From Anoplolepis gracilipes (lineage: Eukaryota; Arthropoda; Insecta; Hymenoptera; Formicidae): a DNA stretch of 64,000 nucleotides. This document shows positions 41,670-52,910 of the stretch, in pieces. Numbering within the stretch: position 1 is the first letter of the stretch; the number at the start of each line of letters is the position of its first letter. Under the pieces are notes generated by a model. That model searched no databases and was not told where the DNA came from. It was given only the letters and a program-made list of their open reading frames with translations. The DNA lies in contig NW_027328675.1 of NCBI RefSeq assembly GCF_047496725.1, forward strand, positions 476,001 to 540,000, written 5' to 3'. Made by a program: the position numbers and the translations under genes.

Positions 41670-42867
41670 ATGACTGACATTCTCAACATCGCGGATGAGC
41701 CAATCTTTGACGATCGCATCGTCAAGATTGAAACTCACTTCTAACCCATTCGCCAACACAACGTTCGGACACAGTGATGAGATAAGATTACCCATACAAC
41801 AACAGAATCTGTATACATTGCCGTACGAGAGTTTCTTATACATCGAGGGAGAATTAAAGATAAAGAAGCCAACTGGCGGATCTAATGTGGTACTGCAAAA
41901 TAATTGCGTTACATTCATGTTTGACGAGATTCGATACGAACTCGATGGTGTGGAGATTGATCGGAATAGAAACGTGGGAATAACAAGTATGTTCAAAAAC
42001 TATGTAACAATATCATCCGATAAAAGCGTGATTATGAGAAATGCTGGCTGGAGTGAGCCAACTACTGTGGAAGGACACTTTAATTTTTGCATACCGCTCT
42101 ACATGTTATTGGGATTTTGCGAGGATTACAGACGCATAGTAATTAACGCTCGTCACGAGTTGATCTTAATACGATCGCGCAATGACAAGAATTGTCTGGT
42201 TGGAGCTTCGGCGGTGGAGCCTGTGATCAACATATTGAAGATACAATGGCGAATGCCACATGTGCTGTTGAGTGAAATTAAGAAGTTGTCTATGCTGCGT
42301 GCTCTGGAAAGCGGACGCTACCTCAGCATGGGTTTTCGCTCGTGGGATCTGTACGAGTTTCCGCTGTTGCAGCGTACAACCAAGCATTCGTGGGCCATTA
42401 AGACCGCGACTCAGCTGGACAAACCACGATACGTTATCTTTGCTCTGCAGACAGGCCGGAAGAATGTTATGTCCGAGGATGCGAGTAAATTCGATGACTG
42501 AAAATTAACAAACGTGAAACTCTATCTGAACTCGGAATGTTATCCGTACGATGACATGAATCTGGATTTCGATAAAAACAAATGGTCGATTCTGTACGAC
42601 ACGTACGCGCGTTTCTGCAAAAACTATTACGGATACGAGTACCTCGAACCGAGTCTCACCGTCTCACTGTTTCTACAGTACGGTCCGTTTGTGATCATCG
42701 ATTGTTCTCGACAAAACGAATCGGTCAAGAGTGCAACCGTGGATGTGCGATTGGAATTTGAGTGTAAGGAGAATGTGTCTAATAATACGACTGCGTACTG
42801 TCTCATCATACACGATCGCGTGATCCAGTACAACCCGTTGACCAACGTTGTGCGCAAAAATACCTAA
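41670..42867 (+). pseudogene. Major capsid protein, double-jelly-roll type (copy B)
   Basis: ATG at 41,670 (MTDILNIADEPIFDDR). The frame breaks near 41,742, where A reads ETHAYNPF and B has lost a base, then is open 41,747-42,501 (NPFANTTFGHSDEIR, DEIRYELDGVEIDRNRNVG, FCEDYRRIVINARHELILIR, FRSWDLYEFPLLQRTTKHSW). A TGA at 42,499-42,501 replaces the Cys codon TGC of copy A; the frame continues from 42,502 to TAA 42,865-42,867 with SECYPYDDMNLDF, YGYEYLEP and SATVDVRLEFECKEN. About 398 codons in all. This copy shows the full C-terminus that A has lost by frameshift. Family role: main shell protein. Confidence 0.7.
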
Positions 42868-42967
42868 GTGTTTGCGACAATAATTTAGAGAGAGGGGAAG
42901 CTGGATATAAATCCGAGTGTTACGAGATGGTTGTCATTCTTCTTAACTGACGAAAAAAGATCTCATC

Positions 42968-43499
42968 ATGTCTGTACCAACGTTTGTCGATCTGCAAGGA
43001 TTTGTCGTTTCGAATAAATTCATCACAAAGGAGGTGGCGGTGCTGAGAAGAGGAACTGTTCTCGCACACTACATTTTTCGGAGTCCTATACCATGGCATC
43101 TCCTTACAAAATCCGAAAAGTGTCAAACTTCATGGTTGATGGCGAATCATCATGGACTACAATGGGAGGATGGAATCGTTGCGTACAGCATGGCGAAACG
43201 ATTGATTACAACAGCTGTAGTTGAAGAAGAAGATGATAAAATGCAGTGTATCGTATACGTTAAAGGATGCCAGAAACGAGAATGGCTTGCTAATATGCTC
43301 AGCGACGATGCGAGAGAAAATTTAATCATTTGAGACCTTGGATGCTGATTACGACGATATCGAATCTCTAAATAATCTAGATGTTAAAAATACTATACGA
43401 CGTGAAAAACATGTTAAGAATTGCGCATTACAAAATGTATTCAAAATATTTAACTGGTGGTCGCAACGCCAGAAAGAATTGCAAGATTTGGAAAAATAA
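42968..43499 (+). pseudogene. Conserved Polinton-linked protein of unknown function (copy B)
   Basis: ATG at 42,968 (MSVPTFVDLQGFVVSNKF). Intact for 121 codons, then one extra T near 43,331 shifts the frame; the C-terminal part (NTIRREKHVKNCALQNVFKI-like, then WWSQRQKELQDL) continues to TAA 43,497-43,499. Total would be about 175 residues. Motif order as in copy A; here the C-terminal Trp pair is present. It follows the major capsid gene by 100 bp. No recognisable enzymatic signature. Confidence 0.6.
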
Positions 43500-43684
43500 A
43501 ATATTTAAACACTAATATGTTTTATTTCTTATTCCCCCTCCTCATTCCCTCCCTCCCCCACGAGTCATTTAAGAATTCTTTTTATCCGAGTATCGTCTCT
43601 CTCTTCTCCTAAAAATTTCAGAGCACTAAAGTATTCTAGAATCTCCCACCACATTTATCACTAATCTCCCCCCTACTACTTTGA

Positions 43685-44537
43685 AAAAACGGGGTATCAC
43701 GTATATTTGATTCTTCATATTCGATTCTTCATACGGTCAGTGTTGCGTTAACCGTTCGTGAAAGTGATCCACTTTTGAAATCTGGAAGTATATACTACGT
43801 CGAAAGAAGCAGTGGCGGCCCCAGCAGAAGCGTGAATAATTACGTACCGAATCGTTATGAAACTCCATCGTTTGAGAACAAATGTGACAAGTAAGTTTTT
43901 GTTTAACTTCTTTCTATTTTTTACAAATTGTTTTTAAACTAATTTTTTTTTTATTTTATTTTTCTACAGCATTTCGTTGAAGCGTCGTGCAATTCGTATA
44001 CTAAGTAGACGATACGCATTGACAACCACGGAATTCAAATTCCTTGAAATTGGTATCAGCGTGGATACACCGAGTTACGTGGAAATTGTCATAGGAGATC
44101 AACAAGGAAAGGAACTGGTATTATCTCTCGAAACGTGGAAGGGACTCTACGAGCAACGTCGCAATATTCACGATTTACTGCGAAAGGACTCTAAAGATAC
44201 CTATAATTTTATAAGCGTTGGACCGCTAACAGTGCGAGTTCATACGATTAACGATACTAAACTTATAAGTCTCGAATCTTTAAACGTACGCATGATGATG
44301 ATTGAACCGACGTTATACCGTATGTTTGATCTCGATCAATGCATCGATGTAACCTTTGATCGATTGGTTAGAATCACCGAGACCGTCGATACTAAGTTTA
44401 CACAATTCTCCAATATCGCGTCCACTATAACGGATAATAAAAAAGTGTCAAATGTAATACGCGCCAGCGACACCTTCAATAAACATCAACTCGTCGATTG
44501 CGAACTGGTAGCTTTAGTTTTTAGTCACAATATGTAA
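43685..44537 (+). CDS. Conserved intron-containing gene of element B, unknown function
   Basis: Exon 2 (43,970-44,537) is fully open; from its first ATG (43,977) it gives 186 residues beginning MKRRAIRILSRRYALTTTEF, with ISVGPLTVRVHTINDTKLIS and a C-terminal coiled-coil-like stretch (DTKFTQFSNIASTITDNKKV). A GT-AG intron (43,891-43,969; GTAAGT donor, TTTCTACAG acceptor) precedes it. Splicing joins exon 2 in frame to an upstream open exon (43,685-43,890) ending NRYETPSFENKCDN, which contains YYVERSSGGPS. No ATG is seen in that exon, so the start may lie in an earlier exon or be lost. The family is not one I can name. Element A lacks this gene; its place is taken by repeats. Confidence 0.55.
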
Positions 44538-44694
44538 TAATAAAAAAAAATATAAAAGAGAAGAATAAAGTTTTTTTAAATTTAAATCATGATATAATTT
44601 ATTCGCACGCATTTCCCATCCGTGCTTCCTCCCACCCGTAAACAGTCTCAGTTCTCATATGTAGCTCGTTGCAGGGAATGACGTCATGCTGGAA

Positions 44695-44935
44695 AGGGAG
44701 AATGCGAAGCTAGGGACCGCGAGAGAGTAAGCGCTAGGAAAGAAAGAGATAGCGCGAGGCAAAGGAGAGCGAGAGAGTAAGTGCTAGGAAAGAAAGAGAT
44801 AGCGCGAGGTGAAGGAGAGCGAGAGAGTAAGTGCTAGGAAAGAAAGAGATAGCGCGAGGTGAAGGAGAGCGAGAAAGTAAGTGCTAGGAAAGAAATAGCG
44901 CGAGGCGAAGGAGAGCGAGAACGCAAACAGTAATT
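44695..44935. repeat. Tandem repeat, about 58-bp purine-rich unit
   Basis: Four units with GAGAGAGTAAGTGCTAGGAA and GATAGCGCGAGGTGAAGGAG. Followed by T-rich DNA and the GGAAGAAGGATGGGATAGAT / GT-run module also found in element A (10,060 and 15,265). It forms the subterminal region of element B. Confidence 0.8.
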
Positions 44936-45420
44936 TTTTTTTTTTTTCTTTTTATAATTTTTTTCTTTTTTTTCTTTTTATTATTATTTTCTTTTTATTA
45001 TTTTTTTCTTTTTATATTTTTTTTATATTAAATATTAAGTTATTATATCTAATTATATCTAGTATATGAAGGAAGAAGGATGGGATAGATAAAGGAAGCG
45101 CAAGCAAGCAATTATATGTGTTTAACATAATTTTTTTTATTTAAAAAAGTGTGTGTTTATTTACAAAAATCTGTGTGTGTGTGTGTGTGTGTGAATTTAA
45201 AAATAAAAAGAAAAAGATATAAAAAAAAAATATATAAAAGATTGCACGCCGATGGTCGAGCAGTACGGCACGACGGCGACTGCTGCTGCGAGGCGCTGGA
45301 GGGGATGACCGGGCGGTGGTGGTGGCGTCCAGGTAGGGTTCCTGCATAACAGAAAAAAAAAATTTATTAATATTTTCATAATTTGAAAAAAAATACTTAC
45401 ACATCAAGGATTACTTACAA

Positions 45421-45712
45421 TTACTGATCAGAATCAATATCAGAATCTGGATTATTGTCGATGACATGTTGTAGATACATGTTATCGATATGTTGACGGA
45501 TTTCCCGATGGATTTCTTGTAACTGCTCAGGACATGCTTGCCGATTTCCGCCTGGTAAACAGCAATTCTCGCAAGGCTTTCCCCTTAATCTGTTGTTTTC
45601 ATTTGTCCATATAACTTTGTAGTTTAAAGATCACTGTTGAGGAATTTTTTATGTCAAGTTCGCGATTTCGTTGAAACTCCACCACCGCATTCAATAGTTT
45701 TTCGGTCACCAT
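45421..45712 (-). pseudogene. Downstream part of accessory gene in element B
   Basis: ATG at 45,712 opens 37 codons (MVTEKLLNAVVEFQRNRELD). A one-base frame change near 45,612 leads into a second stretch with CENCCLPGGNRQACPEQL, HIDNMYLQHVI and an acidic DSDIDSDQ end (TAA 45,421-45,423). It contains a Cys-x2-CC cluster. Perhaps a second small gene or the 3' exon of the Cys-rich gene at 45,752-46,183. Unknown family. Confidence 0.35.
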
Positions 45713-45751
45713 TTTTCACAGCACTTAGTCCTAGCAAATGTCTACAAAAGT

Positions 45752-46183
45752 TTATTGCTGCGCACAAAAACGGCACACACTACATGCTATTACTTGGCAC
45801 AGTGAGTGTCCACAATTATTACACGAGTTCCAACCGTGATAAATATATTGTCCAGTTTCATGTTTATACACAATTTTACCTTGTGTATATGAATCTTGAA
45901 CTTCAATGAAACATCCCGAACAAAATTTTTCACTATTTTCCTCGTTGTTGTCATACTTTTTTACTTCGTAATAAAATATGATGTTACACATTTCTTGCCG
46001 TTCAGTTATAATTCGTAAATCTTCACGCACTAACGGCACTACTTGTTCATTCAAATAGTCTTCCGGATCACTCTCATAATCAGAGTCATTCACTATTTCC
46101 ACTTCTTCATCGCTGTCATCGATGACAACCACATCTTCATTGTCTTCATTGTCTTCGATGACAATCACATTTTCTATATTCAT
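45752..46183 (-). CDS. Acidic, Cys-rich accessory protein of element B
   Basis: 143 residues, intact. The N-terminal 50 residues are highly acidic (IEDNEDNEDVVVIDDSDEE). The C-terminal part carries paired cysteines (FCSGC, SCNNCGHSLC, ACSVCRFC) that could bind two zinc ions. An acidic region followed by a zinc-binding tail suits a transcription or chromatin-interacting factor, but no family is recognised. It sits between the capsid block and the right TIR on the opposite strand, the same place where element A has a different accessory gene. A host-interaction or regulatory role would fit; that is inference. Confidence 0.5.
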   Translation of the reverse strand: MNIENVIVIEDNEDNEDVVVIDDSDEEVEIVNDSDYESDPEDYLNEQVVPLVREDLRIITERQEMCNIIFYYEVKKYDNNEENSEKFCSGCFIEVQDSYTQGKIVYKHETGQYIYHGWNSCNNCGHSLCQVIACSVCRFCAQQ

Positions 46184-46264
46184 TTTAGCACTAAATCGAA
46201 AGACACTCGACGACTGTTGAATACGTTTTAACGCGGAGACAGATTCTCAAATTCGAGCAGCCGA

Positions 46265-46520
46265 ATGTTGGCGCTGATGCGTTGCATTCTTTCCTTAAAA
46301 ATTATGGAAGATGTTTCGCTCCAGTTTTATGGGAGATTTTCCGCGAGGGTGCAAAGCTGCCGAACGCCGGCGATTAAAATCTTTTTTTCCATAATGGCGC
46401 TGATGCGTTGCATTCTTTCCTTAAAATTATGGAAGATGTTTCGCTTCAGTTTTATGGGAGATTTTCCGCGAGGGTACAAAGCTGCCGAACGCCGACGCTT
46501 AAAATCTCTTTTTCCATAAT
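46265..46520. repeat. Tandem duplication inside the right end of element B
   Basis: Two copies of about 122 bp beginning GGCGCTGATGCGTTGCATTC and ending CCATAAT, and a third partial copy in the TIR proper (46,640-46,735). The open frame over it is a by-product. Confidence 0.8.
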
Positions 46521-46564
46521 ATTCTAATGGTCATAAAATGATCATAAAAATTAGAAAAAAAGAA

Positions 46565-46975
46565 AAAACAGTTTTATGGCTTCTAAAATGTCCCCCGGCT
46601 ATAAATCAACCACAAAGATAAACACCTTGCAGTTGCAGTTCTTTTCTTAAAAATTATGGAAGATGTTTCGCTCCAGTTTTATGGGAGATTTTCCGCGAGG
46701 GTGCAAAGCTGCCGAACGTCGGCGCTTAAAATCCTAATGATATAAAATGACCATAAAATGATCATAAAATTAGAAAAAAAAAAGTTTTATGACTTCTAAA
46801 ATACTCTCGGCTATAAAATCAACCGCAAAGATAAACATCTACTTTCGAACGTGTGTAGGACTCTTCCCCCCCTACCCCCTTTTCCTAACACCAGACCCCT
46901 CGCGCCTCCCAGATACCCCCGCCCCCGCACCTCCCTCGGCGCCCCATGGCTTAGAATCCCCACTATAACACTACT
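46565..46975. repeat. Right terminal inverted repeat of element B
   Basis: Reverse complement of 31,770-32,183, with C-runs near 46,866-46,930. The frame at 46,851-47,201 is a by-product. Confidence 0.85.
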
Positions 46976-47124
46976 CACGTGTGAGTTAGCGAAGGACCGT
47001 CTATCTCGAAAGATAGTGAGCGAAGGACTGCTTCACTTATTTAAATTTTGTGAAAGTTTATTAATTACAGAGTGTCTCAATTTACTTTTATTTTATATTT
47101 TTTGTGGTATAATATCGTGTGTTA

Positions 47125-47126
47125 AA

Positions 47127-47161
<35 letters not shown>
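47125..47161. repeat. (TA)n microsatellite
   Basis: A TA run of about 18 repeats right of element B. Confidence 0.9.
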
Positions 47162-47163
<2 letters not shown>

Positions 47164-47235
47164 TTTTTGTTAAACAAATATCTCATTTATATATAAACTA
47201 ACCATCATAAAAAAATTGCTTACAATTAGAAAATT

Positions 47236-49019
47236 CTAAACTTTATTATCAGATGGAACTAAGTCTCCAACCATAAGAGGAAAATGCATAATGAATGTCA
47301 TCATCTCTGTAGCTGACATTTTTAAATGTTTTTTTTCTAAATGTGATGATGTAATTTCACCAGAAATATTTTCAATTTCTTTTGATCCATATTCAAAACT
47401 TTGTTTTCTTGAATTTAAAATGTTTAGATCAAAATATTTCATTTTAATGAAATAAGTAATTGCATGACATAAATCGTAGTGACAGATTCCCTCAAAAATG
47501 TCATGCATGACATCCATATAATAATTTTCAACAATATGAAATGACGGAATACCATTTAATAAAGAATTATTTTTGATTCCAGTGTTTTGTGAATTATTTA
47601 TCTTTAAATCATTATCGTAATTTATAATTGTTCGCATTAATTCCTTATTTTCAGTAGTTAATGTTTGAGAATCCACTTTTCCTACTTTACAAAATCGACA
47701 GAAGAAGTTACTCGAAAATGATTTATTAAAATCTAAAAATGAATTTAATCCTAAGTTATCCCCAAGCACCAAATCTAAGATGAAATAAACGTGTAAAATT
47801 GAGTTCATCGATTTTAATGTCTATACCATTTATTTCTAGATATTTTAATTCATTTATAAGAGATTGAAAGCATTTTTTATTTCCATAATTTTTTATATCA
47901 GTAGTTTTTATAATTGTACCAAAGAATACATTTTCTAATTTAGGTTCTTCCACTAGAAAACCCGGGCAAAAATAATAAACATAACAAATTGAATGAACCG
48001 TGGAATGAGATTCAAGAGGATTATTAATTTCAAAATCATCTAAGTACAAAAAATATGGCATCACTGTTTTATTAGGATATAATTTAATTTTTTGTTTCCA
48101 TAATTTACCTTGCACAAAATTTGTAAATATTGGACACTTTTGTAAAAAGTCAATATTATCTAATGTACGTTTTAAAAGATCTCCCTTTAAAAATATTTTT
48201 CTAAATTGAAATCTTAAGGGCATAAGAGCACCTTTTATTTGTTTTTCATCATATATAAAACTACCGTTCCGATGAGTTGCATTAATTGTGTCAATTGTAA
48301 ATTCTTGTATATTTTCAATATAATTCTGACTTTTTAACCATTTATACAAAAGATATTCAGTATTTAAAAATTTGAAAGGATTTCTACAATTTGATATCAG
48401 ACTACAAAATTCATTATATACAGAAGTGTTTAATTGAAGTTTATTGTTGGCAAATGATTTCATAATATCTAATAATGGATCAATTAAACATTTGTTCACG
48501 TATTCCTGTATTTTAAAAACATCATTCCTGGAAAAGTTATTATTACTGTGAAGAGTAAGTACAAATTCCGCAACAGAATTAACCATTTTTTTAAGCGACT
48601 CTTCCATTTGAAACTTAGGAATTGTAATATTCTCAATTTCAGTAATTTCTGAAGTTTGGATTTCATTAATATTATCGTATGACGTACAAACGGGATAATT
48701 AGAAACTAAAGATGTAGAATGACCACTTGAATGAAGCACTTGCATCAAATTCGGTATTATTTTGTGTTGCGTCAAATTCGGTATTATTTCGTATATCATC
48801 AATATAATCTTGAATTTCAAATTTATTATCAATATCTTCATCATTTACATGTTTACGTGTCATGTGCTTTTTAAAGCTATTTAAATTTTTAAAAATTTGA
48901 AAACAATTAGGTTCACAACATCTAAATATAGAATTTGTTTTTAAATTATGACTGTGTTTAAAATGGAAAATCAGTAAACGTATAGACGTAAAGTCTTTTG
49001 TACAAATATAGCATAACAT
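47236..49019 (-). pseudogene. Zinc-finger transposase-like gene, decayed
   Basis: Three overlapping frames (48,699-49,019; 47,756-48,844; 47,236-47,808) form one gene of about 590 codons. The N-terminus has two C2H2-type fingers (CYICTKDF with FKHSH; CFQIF with HMTRKH). The middle is a long Asn/Lys/Ile-rich region with YFLYLDDFEINNPL, HSICYVYYFCPGF and FFGTIIKTTDI. The C-terminal part has FCRFCKVGK, YYMDVMHDIFEGICHYDL and LKMSATEMMTFIMHFPL. The MDVMHD-EGI pattern is typical of a group of DDE transposases carried by animal DNA transposons, perhaps CACTA/Transposase_21-like; the exact superfamily is uncertain. Frameshifts lie near 48,735 and 47,790. No terminal repeats were found, so the element boundaries are unknown. 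Confidence 0.5.
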
Positions 49020-51079
49020 TTTAATATTTAAAAAATATATATTATGTTTTAAATTGCCGATAATAATGTATTATCTTTCTTCAATTTTTAACTTGTAGTT
49101 ATATATAAAGTTCTTTGTTTTTGTTTATAAGGCTTGACTTTGAAAAACTTTGACATGAGTTTTATGGGAGCTCAATTTGTTTCAAAAATTTTCCTAAACT
49201 CCTAACCTGTACTAATATGTTTAATTCATTAAATAGCTACACAAATATAATAAAAATATTGTAGATGTTACTTACCACAATTTCCTTGAAGCTGAATTTT
49301 ACAATTTTTCACACTTCAAAAGCAAGATCTAATATTATGCAGTAGAGCACAACTACGTCCTACAGATTACAATAGCGATGCCAATTCTGAGACGCAGTCA
49401 GCCACGATCACGCGATACGAAAAGAAACATTGTCTTAACAAAGATTTTATTGAGCTAACGTACAGTTTTATTATATAATGAAAACATTCGTTAATATCAC
49501 GTATACTTTTAGTTATACTTTTATACTAAAAACAATCTTTAATTACACTCGTAATCAAGTTTTTACAATTAATAAACAAATATTAGGTCAACTAACGAGC
49601 AAATTCAATCGGGTGTTATTTAAACAATCTTTATTATTATTCCGACTTAATTTTGAACTCTTTACATAAACGTTTCGGCTGTACGCAGCCTTCCTCAGTA
49701 TTAACGCAAACGCAAAGTACAATAACTACAATGAAGCATAAATCTTGATTATATTAATATTATGTTACAACGTAACCGCAACACTAAAAAACTTATTTAA
49801 GAAACCATCGTACTTCCTGACAACAGCTACATAGGACCGAGTTAATTGACAATTTCTCTACTGTCCCAAAAAATATACTTATGATCATTATGATGTCAAT
49901 AATCTTGTTACGTCCTGTAGACTTCACGATTCTTTCTTTTCGAGAGGAATGCATAAACATTTAGAGATAATGATTCTAAGAACGCTCTACGGCGAAATAT
50001 CAAACCGTGAGAACTGTCACTTCAGTCACACTCTACGAATATTACGTGGATAACAAAATTTTTAACAAACCTCCGTAAGGCGAAACCAACTCTAACTAAG
50101 ACAACCAAAGAAGTCTTAGAAATCGAATAAAGTATAAACACTTGAACTGCTCTCTAACTCTAAAAGAATTTTAAATAAAACAGAGTCGCTGTAACTCGAA
50201 GTAGTTGTTTAGAACTGCAATCATAAATTTGAAACGGCGACGAAAACTTAAGAAGTATTCGATAAGAGAGCTCGCCTGACGGACCACCTAAAGTGACAGC
50301 TGTTTATAATAAATTTCTAAATAGCGATAAGCGACTCTGACGGTACCAAACTCTTCATTGGCCAAACGAAAAAATCTCTTGAACCAATAGAGAAGAAATT
50401 TCTGAGTCTCGAGGTTGAAAGAAACACCCGCTAAGCATATGGGGGCGTTAATTAAAATTCTAATTCGTCCAATTGTCTAATGGAGAGAAGGTACGAATTC
50501 TAGTATTTAATGCGAAGAAATGCGCCGCGATCACCACTACTGTTCTATCTCTTGTCCTCGGTATTAATTATTTCCTTCGACCTCGACTTCGAGATGCGGA
50601 ATTGATACTCCATCTCAGCTATTAATTCTTCGGGTGTTAACACTTTCGAGTAATAATACTTTCAAACCCGCGACGTGTGTTTCGATTCATAATTAACCCA
50701 GACTCTTTGTGAAGTGGGTGCGTGCAAATTAAAAATTCAAGACGATAACGAGTGTCAACTATTATAAGTGGTTGTGCCATCCAACACGAAGGATTGGACC
50801 GCTAACCAGGGTTCCTGTCAAATTCAGACCGACGCCACTAAATCCGCTGCCGGGGTTCTCTTCAGCATTAAAACCGACCAACGCATTCAAGAAGTAGTGA
50901 GTCTCTAGCAAATAATTTTATTTGATTGCTACCCTTCTCAGACTAAACATCATTGAAACAGTTCTTGATCTATCAGTAAATAATTTAAGTATTAATATTT
51001 CAATTTTGGTTGCCTGTCCCTTCTTCCTCTCCTCTGTTTTACTCTCATTTTTATTTTTCTCTTTACCAATGTATTTATA
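49020..51079. other. Intergenic DNA, with a possible Penelope 3' relic
   Basis: AT-rich DNA. At 49,670-49,700 the sequence AACGTTTCGGCTGTACGCAG followed by CCTTCCTCAGT resembles the downstream region found 3' of Penelope-like ORFs (in reverse). No coding sequence is recognised; the short frames at 49,478 and 50,922 are not protein-like. Confidence 0.4.
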
Positions 51080-51640
51080 TATACCGACATTCACACGTCA
51101 GGTTAGGTTACTAAATACAGTTAAAAGTAATCTTTTTATTTCTTTTTTTACTCCTGTATTTATGTACACCGACATTCACACGTCAGGTTACTGAATACAG
51201 TTAGAGGTAATCTTTTTATTTTCTCTTTACTCCTGTATTTATGTACACCGACATTCACACGTCAGGTTACTGAATACAATTAGAGGTAATCTTTTTATTT
51301 CTCTTTCTACCCCTATATTTATGTACACCGACATTCACACGTCAGGTTACTGAATACAGTTAGAGGTAATCTTTTTATTTCTCTTTTTACCCCTGTATTT
51401 ATGTACACCGACATTCACACGTCAGGTTACTGAATACAATTAGAGGTAATCTTTTTATTTCTCTTTCTACCCCTATATTTATGTACACCGACATTCACAC
51501 GTCAGGTTACTGAATACAGTTAGAGGTAATCTTTTTATTTCTCTTTTTACCCCTGTATTTATGTACACCGACATTCACACGTCAGGTTACTAAGTACGGT
51601 TAAAGGTAATCTCTTATTTCTCTCTTTATCCTTGGTTTTA
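51080..51640. repeat. Tandem repeat, 80-bp unit, about 7 copies
   Basis: Units contain TGTACACCGACATTCACACG, TCAGGTTACT and AGGTAATCTTTTTATTTCTC. The TCACACGTCAGG marker recurs at 51,091, 51,176, 51,255, 51,335, 51,415, 51,495 and 51,575. More diverged copies follow to about 51,760. Confidence 0.9.
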
Positions 51641-52049
51641 TATATACTGGCATTTACACGCCAGATTACTAAATTCATTTAAAAGTAATCCTTCTATTTT
51701 TCTCTTCGTACTTGTATTTGTGTATACCGGGATTCACACTCAGGTTACTAAATATAGTTAAGGGAACTTATATCCCTTCCTTGTTCATCCTGATACTAAT
51801 AATAAAACCTTGTTAATTTGTACAGTCGTACTGTTACTACAACCAATTTAAAGCCTATTATTTTAATATTAGTGTCAATTTTTTTTTATTCTAATACTAT
51901 TGCACTTATTATCGACAGTATTCTATATTATTTTGTTCTCGGGTTGTCTCGTTATTCTTACTAGTTTTTGTAATTTAACAAATAAATTAACCAAGAACTG
52001 TTTCCCCAAAGAAAAATAAAATATTAACATTTCCTCGCGGGGGTTCATA

Positions 52050-52910
52050 ATGGATCCTGTCACCCTCAAGAGAATTAAGTCGGGCGCCAGAGTAAACAAA
52101 CGGCGTCGTAACCATCGCACAGTCAGAGTCGTGGCTAGGGCCATAGCGGATAAGAATTTCATTGTTGACTTTTCAAAAATTAATGTAGAGTTATTTAATT
52201 TACTTATAGCTAAACAAACAACCGCAAACAAAAACTGACACCTCCCCTCCTATTTCAATAAACATTCCTCCTCCTCTGCCTCCTTCAAAAGAGCCGGACC
52301 ATCCCGCTCACCTGACCCATCTCCTCGTACCACCATCGATCCCTCTCCCCCTTCACATCACATAGCATCGTCATCTCACGAGCAACCCTCCCCATCTCCT
52401 CTCGATTTACCGGGCCTTTCCAACGAAACTCTCTCTACCTCTGAACCCCCTCCACGTCCATCCTCAGCAGCTTCCACTATCGTCTTGGGTGATTCACCCT
52501 CATCTTCTCCCCACAATTTACCTGATTCTCAAGAAGAATCAGATAAAATTTGGGAGACCCTTTGTGAGATTGTCGAGGTCGTCGTCGACCTCGAGAAAGA
52601 AAACGCAAATTCCACCGAAAGGGAACAAGCCAATAATTCCAAACACCAAAGACCTCCTCGTCCCCCCCCCTCTGGATCCTCTCCAATATTTAATCAACAA
52701 CCAGAGATCCGACACCCCCTTTCAGACGGCTCGTATACAATCGGGCCTGGTCCTGTCGATTTAGAAACACTGTACTCCGTCCTTACATACAATCCTGCGG
52801 GATCCGTTATCCCATGGTTCCTCCCTGGTCATAGATATCCCCTCGCCGTTCCAATAGAGGCTGTCTGGAAGAAATTTCATCCTTCCACGATTACTTTTGA
52901 AGAATTATAA
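52050..52910 (+). pseudogene. Unidentified ORF pair, possibly retroelement gag-like
   Basis: A frame at 52,050-52,238 (MDPVTLKRIKSGARVNKRRR, basic) is followed after a stop by Pro/Ser-rich DNA. A second frame at 52,485-52,910 (MGDSPSSSPHNLPDSQEESD) is Pro-rich with a C-terminal PWFLPGHRYPLAVPIEAVW. Together they could be one broken basic/proline-rich gag-like protein. No RT, protease or integrase follows, and no LTRs were found. The upstream 80-bp array and the GC-richer composition set this block apart from its surroundings. Identification is not possible from sequence alone. Confidence 0.3.

Larger units (their letters stand above)
31770..46975 (+). mobile_element. Element B: Polinton/adintovirus-like provirus (15.2 kb)
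   Basis: Terminal inverted repeats start AGTAGTGTTATAGTGGGG (left 31,770; right ends 46,975). The gene order matches element A: PolB, then integrase to ATPase on the minus strand, then the capsid block on the plus strand, with an extra intron-containing 186-codon gene and a Cys-rich accessory gene before the right TIR. It is more complete than A: the polymerase keeps its exonuclease domain, and PLA2, pX-like and protease form one frame. No clear 6-bp target duplication (left AAGTAG, right CACGTG). Nonsense codons or frameshifts in polymerase, integrase, ATPase, penton-like and major capsid genes show it is not active as it stands. Confidence 0.88.

Noticed and set aside
46265..47201. Frames in the right TIR of element B
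   Set aside because: Tandem duplication and C-runs produce open stretches without protein character.
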